DNA of 64,000 nucleotides from CALBPI01 sp942491885 (GTDB taxonomy: Bacteria > Pseudomonadota > Gammaproteobacteria > Steroidobacterales > Woeseiaceae). The notes beneath the pieces were generated by a model. The model saw only the letters and a list, made by a program, of their open reading frames with translations, was not told where the DNA came from and did no database searches. The position numbers and the translations under genes are program-made. Below, piece after piece: positions 8,163-16,889 of the stretch. Location: assembly GCA_942491885.1 (NCBI GenBank), contig CALOCQ010000002.1, positions 1,240,001-1,304,000 on the forward strand, given 5' to 3'. Each line of letters begins with the position of its first letter. Position 1 is the stretch's first letter.

Positions 8163-9395
8163 ATGAGAAAGCTGCTGACTATCGTTGCCGTGTTACTGAT
8201 AGCCACGGCGCTACTGGGTCCCGGCCTCACGGGCCGACTCACCGAGCGGGCCGTGATTGAGAACAATGACGCGCTTGCGGCATCGCTACCGGACTGGCTG
8301 ATGTTAGTCGAACAACGATTCGACCGCGGCTGGTTCACGTCAACAAGCCAGTATCGACTGGTGCTGACCGATCAGCGGCGTGTCGCGATGTTTGCGCAGC
8401 GCCTCGGTGTGGGCGAATTTGCCGATCAGCCGGCCATCACTGTGGACAGCGTCGTCGCACACGGACCGTTGGTCGGTCTTGTGACACCGGCGCTCGGGCG
8501 TGTGCAAAGCCGCTTTCTTGTCGATGGCGATGACGGTCGAAAACGTCTTTTGCCGTTCACATTGACATCAACACTCGGGCTTACCGGTCACACGGTTTTT
8601 GTCGGCAAACTCAGCGCGGGCGGCATCAGCAACGACAGACTCACTGCCGAGTGGGCTGATATCGAGGTGACGCAGCGCATCGATAACAAGCTGGCGCAGA
8701 TGTCGATAGAGATTGTTGCGCCATCGCTGAGTCTGATGCCGGGGCCCGGCAGGAACACCACCCGCTTTGATGACCTGGAGATCGATACAAAATTTGCGCG
8801 CAATGATGGTCGTCTTGAGATCGACTCGACCTACACTGTTGGCCGCAGCGTCGTTGACAGCGACACGACTTCACAAACGCGCGGCACGTTCGACATCAGC
8901 GACATCCCGTTGCGCGCAATGCCAGCCTTGCGCGAACCCATGCGCGAAATCATGTCATCAGGTATCGGCGTATTGCCGGACGTGCTGCAGGCGCATATTC
9001 CGGAGTTAATGATGCTGCTGGATGGCAACCTGACACTCGCCTGGGTCCAGCAGACACGATCGGATGCGGGCGACATCGATCTGGATTTCGATATTCAGCT
9101 GCCAACCGCGGCATCTTTGTCTGAGGGCAATCCGCAGGCCGTGCTTGAGCAAATCATCATTGGGGCGAGCGGCAGCCTCAACATCAAACTGTCGACTCGC
9201 TATGCCGACAAGTTGGCGGCCAACAGTACGCAGATGTATGAGCAGCTAACGATGATGCGCGGTACGGGTGTACTTGCGCCGGATGCATCGGGCGACTATC
9301 TGGTCGCCGACATCGACTACGCCGGCGGCTCGTTGTCCGTCAACGGAATACCGATGCCGGTATCGCTACCGCCCACGGCAACGTCAACGCCATAA
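8163..9395 (+). CDS. DUF945 (YdgA-like) family protein
   Basis: The 410-residue protein starts MRKLLTIVAVLL, an N-terminal signal anchor, followed by a long soluble region rich in beta-prone segments. The early LTERAVIENN and the later GWFTSTSQYRL segments fit the DUF945/YdgA family of inner-membrane-anchored periplasmic proteins of unknown function. The start chosen is the ATG at 8163, because the open frame upstream encodes no signal peptide. Its last 79 bases overlap the 3' end of the convergent oppDF gene, an unusually long tail-to-tail overlap. Function cannot be inferred from neighbours. Confidence 0.7.
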   Translation: MRKLLTIVAVLLIATALLGPGLTGRLTERAVIENNDALAASLPDWLMLVEQRFDRGWFTSTSQYRLVLTDQRRVAMFAQRLGVGEFADQPAITVDSVVAHGPLVGLVTPALGRVQSRFLVDGDDGRKRLLPFTLTSTLGLTGHTVFVGKLSAGGISNDRLTAEWADIEVTQRIDNKLAQMSIEIVAPSLSLMPGPGRNTTRFDDLEIDTKFARNDGRLEIDSTYTVGRSVVDSDTTSQTRGTFDISDIPLRAMPALREPMREIMSSGIGVLPDVLQAHIPELMMLLDGNLTLAWVQQTRSDAGDIDLDFDIQLPTAASLSEGNPQAVLEQIIIGASGSLNIKLSTRYADKLAANSTQMYEQLTMMRGTGVLAPDASGDYLVADIDYAGGSLSVNGIPMPVSLPPTATSTP

Positions 9396-11206
9396 TCCGG
9401 CACGAAAGGTGGCAGCGTGTCGCTAAGATGACATGCGACGCGCGACGCGTGCGGATCATCGCCGACTTGCAGCAGCGGGCGTTGCTCTGCGCAGATCGAT
9501 GTCGCATGCGGACAGCGTGAGCGATAACTGCAACCGGCCGGCAGATTCCATGGCGCCGGTAACTCCGTGTCCTGAACGATTCTCTGGCGGCGCTTCTCGA
9601 TAGCGGGGTCAGGTACCGGTGCGGACTGCAGCAACGCGCGTGTGTAGGGATGGCGCGGTGCACCATAAACGCTTTCGATGGCGCCTTGTTCAACGACACG
9701 CCCGAGATACATCACCATCACGCGGTCACTGACTTCGCGCACCACCGCGAGGTCGTGCGCAATAAACACGATCCCTAAAGAAAGTTCGCGCTGTAACCGC
9801 GCCAGCAAATCCAGAATACCCGCCTGTACGGTCACATCGAGTGCGCTGACCGCTTCATCACAAATGATGACCCTGGGTCGCGTCATCAAGGCGCGGGCGA
9901 TGCCGATACGCTGACATTGCCCGCCTGAGAATTCATGTGGATAACGATTGAGCATGCTGGCATCCAGACCCACACGCTCAAGCATTTCGACCACGCGCTG
10001 CCGGCACGCGCCACGCTCGCGAACCAAGCCGTGAACTAACGCGGGCTCCTCGACGATTTGCTCGATAGTCATGCGCGGGTCAAGCGACCCTAACGGGTCC
10101 TGGAATACAAATTGTAAATCGCGGCGCGCGCGCTGCCGGTCGGTGCCGCGTAAATCGCCGAGCTCTGTACCGAGATACTGGACCGAGCCGCTATCGCGCC
10201 CGATATCGAGCAGCGCGCGGGCGAGCGACGATTTACCACAACCCGACTCGCCGACGATGCCCAGCGTTTCACCCGGATACAGGTCCAGATCAACGCCGCG
10301 TACCGCGGTGAAACGTTTCGGCCCGAACCAGTCCGGGTCCGGCATCGCATAGCGCACCACAACATCGCGCGCTTTCAATAAAGGTTGCGCGTCACGATCG
10401 ACAAAGCGCTCCCGATTCAGCGGTGTATCGAGTCTCGGCACTGCATTGATCAACGCCTGCGTTGCCGGGGCGGCTGGTGACGCGAAAACAGCGTCCGTAC
10501 TGCCCTCTTCAACGACGGCGCCTTGCTCCATGACAATCAGCCGGTCGCAGATACCGGCGACCACACCAAGATCATGTGTGATCAGGATCAGCGCGGTTCG
10601 GAACGACTCCTGAAGATCGCGTAACAGTTGCAGAATGCTGGCCTGGACCGTGACGTCGAGCGCCGTGGTCGGCTCGTCCGCGATTAACACATCGGGGCGG
10701 CACAGCAGCGCGGCCGCAATCATGACGCGTTGGCGCATTCCGCCGGAGTATTCGTGGGGATAGCTGCTAAGGCGGCTGCGTGCGGCCGGCAATTGCACCG
10801 CGTCAAGCATGCGCACAACTTCGGCCGCGGCAGTTTCCGCCGAGATTCCGCGTTGCTCAATAAGCACCCGTGACATTTGATAGCCGATCGTTACATAGGG
10901 GTTCAGCGAGGTCATCGGGTCCTGAAACACGATCGACAAGCGACGACCGCGAATCTTGCGCAATGCGTTTTCACCCAAGTTCAGAATCTCCTGGCCTTCA
11001 AGCCGCACGCTACCGGTCGCGCGACCGTTCTCAGACAACAATCCCAATATCGCCGCCATTGCCTGACTCTTGCCGGAGCCTGATTCGCCGACCAGCGCCA
11101 GCGACTCGCGTGCATCCAGCCGGAAGTTCAGATTGCGCACCGCGTGAACCTCGGCATCCACCGTATCGAAGCGCACGTTCAGGTCATCGACGCACAACAG
11201 ATTCAT
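9317..11206 (-). CDS. Peptide ABC transporter ATPase, fused OppD-OppF (YejF-like)
   Basis: A single 629-residue chain holds two full ABC ATPase domains. The first has Walker A GESGSGKS at 40-47, the Q-loop FQDPMTSL and signature YSGGMRQRV. The second has Walker A GESGCGKS near residue 316, FQDPLGSL and signature FSGGQCQR. Both end in the oligopeptide-transporter C-terminal region, with SYRSRCPHA near the end. It energises uptake of peptides or similar solutes through OppB and OppC. Its ATG overlaps the oppC stop by four bases (translational coupling). The order mnmG-oppA-oppB-oppC-oppDF is a continuous leftward unit. The 3' end overlaps DUF945 by 79 bases. Confidence 0.92.
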   Translation of the reverse strand: MNLLCVDDLNVRFDTVDAEVHAVRNLNFRLDARESLALVGESGSGKSQAMAAILGLLSENGRATGSVRLEGQEILNLGENALRKIRGRRLSIVFQDPMTSLNPYVTIGYQMSRVLIEQRGISAETAAAEVVRMLDAVQLPAARSRLSSYPHEYSGGMRQRVMIAAALLCRPDVLIADEPTTALDVTVQASILQLLRDLQESFRTALILITHDLGVVAGICDRLIVMEQGAVVEEGSTDAVFASPAAPATQALINAVPRLDTPLNRERFVDRDAQPLLKARDVVVRYAMPDPDWFGPKRFTAVRGVDLDLYPGETLGIVGESGCGKSSLARALLDIGRDSGSVQYLGTELGDLRGTDRQRARRDLQFVFQDPLGSLDPRMTIEQIVEEPALVHGLVRERGACRQRVVEMLERVGLDASMLNRYPHEFSGGQCQRIGIARALMTRPRVIICDEAVSALDVTVQAGILDLLARLQRELSLGIVFIAHDLAVVREVSDRVMVMYLGRVVEQGAIESVYGAPRHPYTRALLQSAPVPDPAIEKRRQRIVQDTELPAPWNLPAGCSYRSRCPHATSICAEQRPLLQVGDDPHASRVACHLSDTLPPFVPDYGVDVAVGGSDTGIGIPLTDNEPPA

Positions 11207-12081
11207 CGATGGCCGTCCTTCGGGTCGAAGGCGTCGCGCATGCCGTCACCGATAAAATTCAGACACAATAATGTCAGCGCAAGCAGCGTTGCAGGAATCA
11301 GCAATATCCATGGCGCGATACTCATCAACTGCGTGCCTTGTTGCACAAGCGCACCCCATGACGTCGCCGGTTCCTGCACGCCCAGCCCGAGGAAACTGAG
11401 GAACGACTCGATCAGAATCACCTGCGGGACGGTCAGCGTGGCATAGACCGTCACGATGCCGAGCAGATTGGGCACAATGTGCCGGAAAATAATGCGCCGT
11501 CGCGACGCACCGATTACCTCTGCGGCCTGTACGAACTCGCGCTGGCGCAAGGCAAGCGTTTGGCCGCGTACGATACGCGCCATGTCGAGCCAGTTGACCG
11601 CGCCGATCGCGACAAAGATCAGCAGGATATTTCGCCCGAACAAGACCATCAGCAGAATGACGAAAAACATAAACGGGATGGCATAAAAAATATCCACAAT
11701 CCGCATCATCACGTGATCGGTGCGCCCGCCGATGTAGCCGGCCGTAGCGCCCCAGGCCACACCAACGATCAGACTGACCAGCGTGGAGACCACGCCGACC
11801 AGCAACGACATCCGCCCGCCATGCATCGTGCGTACAAACAGGTCGCGACCGAGGTCGTCGGTACCGAACCAATGCGCATCGGCAAGCTGCGGAGCAACGA
11901 GGATCGCCTGCAAGTTCATGTCGTAGTAGGTGTGCGGCGAGACCCATGGGCCGACAATCACGGTAAGAATAATCAGGCCAAGCATCACGCCGGATACTTT
12001 CAGTAGCCGGTCACGACCCATTGCGGCGAGCGCATGCCAGCCAAGGCCGCGACGACGCATTTGTGGCACTGTCCCGCTCAC
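11203..12081 (-). CDS. Peptide ABC transporter permease OppC/DppC
   Basis: The 292-residue permease has about six membrane segments and an N-terminal OppC-type extension before the first helix. The family loop that contacts the ATPase is visible as EFVQAAEVIGASRRRIIFRH (residues about 185-204). It pairs with OppB to form the membrane channel for peptide or dipeptide import. It overlaps both neighbours by four bases (oppB stop/oppC start, and oppC stop/oppDF start). This indicates coupled translation and equal subunit supply. Confidence 0.92.
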   Translation of the reverse strand: MSGTVPQMRRRGLGWHALAAMGRDRLLKVSGVMLGLIILTVIVGPWVSPHTYYDMNLQAILVAPQLADAHWFGTDDLGRDLFVRTMHGGRMSLLVGVVSTLVSLIVGVAWGATAGYIGGRTDHVMMRIVDIFYAIPFMFFVILLMVLFGRNILLIFVAIGAVNWLDMARIVRGQTLALRQREFVQAAEVIGASRRRIIFRHIVPNLLGIVTVYATLTVPQVILIESFLSFLGLGVQEPATSWGALVQQGTQLMSIAPWILLIPATLLALTLLCLNFIGDGMRDAFDPKDGHR

Positions 12082-12995
12082 GAGTAACGCACTCTTGGAT
12101 CCAGCACGCCGTACATCAGATCGACAATCAGATTGAGCGTGATTAGCAACGAGCTGTAGAGAATTACCAGACCCATAACCAGCGTGTAGTCGCGGTTCAG
12201 GGCACCCTGGATAAATAACCGGCCGATACCGGGAATGTTGAAAATCTGCTCGATGACGACTGAGCCCGTCAGCACCGCAGCAATCGCCGGGCCGAGGTAT
12301 GAGACCACCGGGATCATCGCCGGCTTCAGCGCATAGCGAAATACCAGCGTTCGTCGTGACAGCCCTTGTGAACGGGCCGTGCGGATAAACTGACTCTTTA
12401 AAACTTCGAGCATGCTCGCACGCATCAGCCGGGCGATGTAGGCAATCATCGGTAAAGAGAGTGCAAACACCGGCAGCACATAGTGCAATGGGCTATGCAG
12501 GCCACTGGCCGGCATCCAGCGCAGCGTGACCGCAAACAACAACACCAGCAAGGGCGCGATGACAAACGACGGCACAGAAATACCGGTCATCGACAACGAC
12601 ATCAGCAGGTGATCACTAAAACGGTTCTGGCGTAATGCGGCATAGACGCCCGCGGCGATCCCCAGTATGACGCCGAACAACAGCGCCAACGAGCCCAGCA
12701 ATGCCGATACCGGAAACGCGCCGGCGATGAGTTCACCGACTGTCGATTGCGGATAGCGAAAAGACGGCCCGAAATCGCCTCGCGCAATGCCGCCAACGTA
12801 ATTTGCGAACTGGCGCCAGAGCGGCTGATCGAGCCCGTAGGCGGCCTCGAGACGCGCCTCGGTTTCCGGCGGTAATGCACGTTCGGTGTCGAATGGCCCA
12901 CCGGGTGCCGAATGCACCAGCACAAACGCCACAACCATAACCAGGAATAGGGTGGGAATCGCACTCAGCAGTCGTGACAGGGTGTAGCGCAACAT
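12078..12995 (-). CDS. Peptide ABC transporter permease OppB/DppB
   Basis: The 305-residue inner-membrane permease starts with the family-typical MLRYTLSRLLSAIPTLFLVM and has six predicted membrane segments. The ATPase-contact loop reads SQFIRTARSQGLSRRTLVFR (about 210-229). The C-terminal YGVLDPRVRY is a hallmark of DppB/OppB proteins. It lies 10 bases after oppA and overlaps oppC by four bases. Whether the cargo is oligopeptide, dipeptide, murein peptide or another solute cannot be read from the permease. Confidence 0.93.
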   Translation of the reverse strand: MLRYTLSRLLSAIPTLFLVMVVAFVLVHSAPGGPFDTERALPPETEARLEAAYGLDQPLWRQFANYVGGIARGDFGPSFRYPQSTVGELIAGAFPVSALLGSLALLFGVILGIAAGVYAALRQNRFSDHLLMSLSMTGISVPSFVIAPLLVLLFAVTLRWMPASGLHSPLHYVLPVFALSLPMIAYIARLMRASMLEVLKSQFIRTARSQGLSRRTLVFRYALKPAMIPVVSYLGPAIAAVLTGSVVIEQIFNIPGIGRLFIQGALNRDYTLVMGLVILYSSLLITLNLIVDLMYGVLDPRVRYS

Positions 12996-13005
12996 AGCTT
13001 GCGGT

Positions 13006-14577
13006 TTATTCCTCCGGCCGAACCGGGGCCAGGCTCAGGTAGCGACTGTAGTGCAAGTCGAGCGGATTGTCCTGCCAACCTTCAACGCGCGCGCGCACCA
13101 TATGTTTGGAAACGAAATAATGCAGCGGAATAACCGGCACCTGTTCCGCAACCAGATGCTCCATCGCCTGTAACGCTGACGCCCGCCGCGCTGGATTCAT
13201 CGTCGTCTCAGCTGCCGCCTGTAAAGCGTCGTAGCGGGCATCGGAGAAACCCGAGGTGTTGGCCGCGCTGTCGGTTGTCAGCAGTGCCAGAAACTGACCC
13301 GCATCGTTGTAGTCCGCGATCCAGCTGCCACGAATCAGACCATTAAAATCGCCGCTGCGCGCCTTGTTCAGCAGCACGCGGAATTCATTGTTCTCCAACG
13401 TCACACCGATACCTGGCAGAGCACGCTGCCACATAGCCTGCAGCGCCGCTGCAACCACACGATTTTCATCCGAGCTGGCGTAATTAAGCGTGATGTTGAC
13501 CGGTCCATCACTGATGCCGCGTACATCCTCATATAGCCGCACCGCCTCGGCCTGTCGCGACGCCTGATCGGTCTTTGCCGACGGATGCTCAAAGCGGGGG
13601 TACAGCTCACTGCCGTTGGCCGTTTGCGGCGGTACTAAGCCGAACGCCGGCTGCTCACCGCGACCCAGTACGCGGCTTGCCAGCGCCTCGCGATCAATGG
13701 CCAGCGACAGGGCGCGGCGCAGCGACAACGGCGGTGGTTCGCGCATATTGAAGCTCAAATAGACCACGCCGAGATACGGCGCGACGCGCAGTGTCGGTTC
13801 GGGGGTATCGGTACGGAACACCTGGCGCGGCACGCGGCTGGTAACGTCGAGACCGCCGCTGCGAAACTCGTTGTATTCGGTCAGCTCCTGATCGAAGGCC
13901 TGATAATAAACCTGGCGAATCGACACCTGGCCGGCCGCGTGAAATACAGCATTGGCACGCAACTCGATACGCCCGGCATTGTTATCGTTGGCTAACACAT
14001 AGGCGCCATTGGTGAGCGCTGCGCCGTCGCGCGCACGTGGCGACAAGGCGGGGTGTGCGACGCGCTGGAGAAAATCCGGTTGCGGTGCGTCCAGCGTGAC
14101 TTGCAACGTCACCGGATCGAGCGCCAGTACGCCGAGCTCAGCCGGCAGTTTAGCGCCCAGCAACACGTCATCACCATTGCGCAGCGGTCGCAGCAATTCG
14201 GCGTAGAACGCAGCATTTTTCGGGTCAGCCAGATAGCGCCACGCGCGCACAAAGTCCTCGGCCGTAAGCGCGCTGTTGTCTGACCATCGCAGTTCTTCGC
14301 GCAGCACAAACGTGTAGATCAGCTGATCGTCCGATTGCTGCCACGATTGTGCGCTACCGGCGACGAGCTGGCCCGCGCCATCGCGCGTCAACAGCCCTTC
14401 AAACATCTCGCCGACGACTTTCAGCGCAGCAACGCTGCGCGCTTGTTGCGGATCGAGTGTTTCAGGTTGTGCGGACAAGCCGCGACGCAAATGATCAACC
14501 GGGTCGGCTGGCTGCGGACCGCTGCAGGCGACCAGCGCAAGGCCCGCCGCAAGAAGTATGAGCTCGTGCGGGCGCAT
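13006..14577 (-). CDS. Peptide-binding lipoprotein OppA/DppA (SBP_bac_5)
   Basis: The 523-residue solute-binding protein has a lipoprotein signal with lipobox LVAC (Cys18), so it is tethered in the periplasm. The body has family 5 hallmarks: the RGLSAQPETLDPQ start and the RWSDNSALTAEDFVRAWRYL block. It captures peptides for OppBC-OppDF. It begins six bases after the mnmG stop, so it is co-transcribed with a tRNA modification gene. This places a nutrient importer within a growth-linked operon near the origin. The binding of murein peptides, as in MppA, is an alternative. Confidence 0.92.
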   Translation of the reverse strand: MRPHELILLAAGLALVACSGPQPADPVDHLRRGLSAQPETLDPQQARSVAALKVVGEMFEGLLTRDGAGQLVAGSAQSWQQSDDQLIYTFVLREELRWSDNSALTAEDFVRAWRYLADPKNAAFYAELLRPLRNGDDVLLGAKLPAELGVLALDPVTLQVTLDAPQPDFLQRVAHPALSPRARDGAALTNGAYVLANDNNAGRIELRANAVFHAAGQVSIRQVYYQAFDQELTEYNEFRSGGLDVTSRVPRQVFRTDTPEPTLRVAPYLGVVYLSFNMREPPPLSLRRALSLAIDREALASRVLGRGEQPAFGLVPPQTANGSELYPRFEHPSAKTDQASRQAEAVRLYEDVRGISDGPVNITLNYASSDENRVVAAALQAMWQRALPGIGVTLENNEFRVLLNKARSGDFNGLIRGSWIADYNDAGQFLALLTTDSAANTSGFSDARYDALQAAAETTMNPARRASALQAMEHLVAEQVPVIPLHYFVSKHMVRARVEGWQDNPLDLHYSRYLSLAPVRPEE

Positions 14578-14583
14578 CAGGCG

Positions 14584-16509
14584 TCAGGCGCTCTTCTTCA
14601 ACGTCCGCTTTTTCAGATGTATCAGCAGCAGTGAAACCGCCGCCGGCGTGACACCGGATATTCTCCCGGCCTGACCTATGGTGTCGGGACGCGTATCGGT
14701 GAGCTTCTGGCGCGCTTCATTGGACAGTCCCTGCACCGATGCATAGTCGATATCCGCAGGCAGGCGCAGCTCGGCCTGTTTGCGTTGCTGTTCGATGTCG
14801 CGTTGCTGGCGTTCAACATAGCCCTGATATTTGACGTCAGTTTCGACCTGCAGGCTGATCTGTGCAACGAACTCATCACTGCCCAGATAATCGTCAGGTT
14901 GGTACGCCGGTTGCGCCGGCTTGCCGACCACATCCAGCGCCAGCAACGATGCATGGGTTACTTCGGGGCGGCGCAGCAAATCGATCGCATGCGTTTCGCG
15001 CGACAAATCCCCGCCACCGTTGGGCAACGCGCCGGCCTCCAGGTCGCCGGGGCGCACCAGTATTTTTGCCAACCGGTTATGTTCGCCGGCCGCCGCTTGC
15101 TGGCGTGCCTCATAGACACGCCAACGCGCGTCATCCACGAGGCCCAGCTCGCGGCCGGTCGGCGTGAGTCGTCGGTCCGCATTGTCTTCGCGCAACAACA
15201 AGCGGTGCTCCGCGCGGCTGGTGAACATGCGATACGGCTCGAGCGTTCCCTGCGTGACAAGATCGTCGACCAGTACGCCGAGATAGGCCTCATCGCGACG
15301 CGGCACCCATTGTTCGCATTGTTGCGCGTTGCGTGCAGCATTCACGCCCGCCAGCAGACCCTGCGCCGCGGCTTCTTCATAGCCAGTGGTGCCATTGATC
15401 TGGCCGGCAAAATACAGGCCCGGCATCGCTTTCGTTTCGAGCGTTGCATGCAGGTCGCGCGGGTCGAAAAAGTCATACTCGATGGCGTAACCCGGGCGCG
15501 TGATGTGCGCGTTCTCGAAACCACGAATGCTGCGCACGAAGTCCACCTGGGTCGCATACGGCAGGCTCGTAGAAATACCGTTGGGATAAACCTCGAACGT
15601 ATCCAGCCCCTCGGGCTCAACGAAAATCTGGTGCGACTGCTTATCAGCGAAACGCACGATCTTGTCTTCGACCGATGGGCAATAACGCGGGCCTATGCCT
15701 TCTATGTCGCCGCGAAACATCGGCGACTCGTGCAGCGAGCCGCGGATAATGTCGTGGGTTTTTTCGTTGGTATGCGTGATGTAGCAGGGCACCTGGCGCG
15801 GATGTTCGCTACGGCGACCAAGGAATGAGAACACCGGCGCCGGATCGTCGCCGTGTTGCGGCTGCATCGCATCGAGGTCGAGTGAGCGTGCATCGAGGCG
15901 CGGCGGCGTGCCGGTTTTCAGGCGCGCAACGCGAAACGGCAGTTCACGCAGGCGAGCGGCCAGACGATTCGACGGCGCATCGCCGGCCCGGCCACCCTCG
16001 GTCTGTTGCGTGCCCATGTGGATGCGTCCACCGAGAAATGTTCCGACGGTTAATACGACCGCGCGGGCGGTAAACGTCAGGCCCATTTGAGTAACGACGC
16101 CGCTGACCTTGCCGCCACTAACGGCGAGATCGGTGACGCTGCTCTGGAATATTCTCAAGCCGGGCTGTGTTTCCAGCATGCGCCGGATTGCCTGGCGGTA
16201 AAGCACGCGATCCGCTTGCGCACGTGTGGCACGCACGGCGGGACCCTTGCTGGCGTTTAGCGTACGAAACTGGATGCCGGCGCGGTCAATGGCACGCGCC
16301 ATGGCGCCACCCAGCGCATCAACCTCGCGGGTCAGATGGCCTTTGCCGATACCGCCAATCGCCGGGTTACAGCTCATTTGCCCGAGCGTCTCTATTGATT
16401 GCGTCACAAGCAACGTCGACGCACCGGCGCGCGCGGCAGCCAAAGCCGCCTCGGTACCCGCATGGCCACCGCCGATCACGATGACATCAAATTGCTGTTC
16501 GTCCGACAC
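14584..16509 (-). CDS. mnmG: tRNA uridine-34 5-carboxymethylaminomethyl modification enzyme MnmG (GidA)
   Basis: The 641-residue FAD protein begins with the dinucleotide fold DVIVIGGGHAGTEAALAAA and contains the family motif GPRYCPSVEDK. MnmG acts with MnmE (21.5-22.9 kb) to add the cmnm5 group to wobble U34 of several tRNAs. The length is close to the family norm of about 630. It is first in a leftward unit with the opp genes. The usual downstream neighbour rsmG is about 10 kb away. The promoter should lie in the 380-base AT-richer gap to the right. Confidence 0.96.
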   Translation of the reverse strand: MSDEQQFDVIVIGGGHAGTEAALAAARAGASTLLVTQSIETLGQMSCNPAIGGIGKGHLTREVDALGGAMARAIDRAGIQFRTLNASKGPAVRATRAQADRVLYRQAIRRMLETQPGLRIFQSSVTDLAVSGGKVSGVVTQMGLTFTARAVVLTVGTFLGGRIHMGTQQTEGGRAGDAPSNRLAARLRELPFRVARLKTGTPPRLDARSLDLDAMQPQHGDDPAPVFSFLGRRSEHPRQVPCYITHTNEKTHDIIRGSLHESPMFRGDIEGIGPRYCPSVEDKIVRFADKQSHQIFVEPEGLDTFEVYPNGISTSLPYATQVDFVRSIRGFENAHITRPGYAIEYDFFDPRDLHATLETKAMPGLYFAGQINGTTGYEEAAAQGLLAGVNAARNAQQCEQWVPRRDEAYLGVLVDDLVTQGTLEPYRMFTSRAEHRLLLREDNADRRLTPTGRELGLVDDARWRVYEARQQAAAGEHNRLAKILVRPGDLEAGALPNGGGDLSRETHAIDLLRRPEVTHASLLALDVVGKPAQPAYQPDDYLGSDEFVAQISLQVETDVKYQGYVERQQRDIEQQRKQAELRLPADIDYASVQGLSNEARQKLTDTRPDTIGQAGRISGVTPAAVSLLLIHLKKRTLKKSA

Positions 16510-16889
16510 GTATCAATATCCGTTTCTAATGTTCAGCCGTGCATTGTAACGCCCGAAAAATGCGCACAAAAGGCTAGTCGATCGCAAAACACAGGGTGAT
16601 TTGCGCGCTGGCAACGCGGGCGGGACGGGATATGGCGCCGGTGTTGCGACAGCGATGCCGCGCCAGACGGCCCGCCGGTAGCAATCAATCAGCAGCATGA
16701 GGGCAACGGAGAGCCCGCGCGTTTCACCATTAAGTCGTTAATATTCAATAGACTACGAAAAGCAAAATATATCACGCGAGGCAATTGGACGGCTTTATGT
16801 GATTTTGGAAGGTAGGGCCCATCGTTCTGTTTTTTCTCGGATAGTTGGGCATACTTTTGCGCTGTTCGTCATAGCCCAAGGATTATCGA
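16510..16889. other. 380-base divergent intergenic region, mnmG / hydrolase
   Basis: No gene, RNA gene or strong hairpin is seen here. An AT-rich stretch at about 16730-16775 (TTAAGTCGTTAATATTCAAT and onward) is the best place for promoters of both divergent genes. The hydrolase ribosome binding site AAGG lies at about 16879-16882. Confidence 0.4.

Noticed and set aside
14785..15828. A 347-codon open frame on the plus strand inside mnmG
   Set aside because: It lies fully antisense to mnmG, has no start signals, and its composition is explained by high-GC codon bias.
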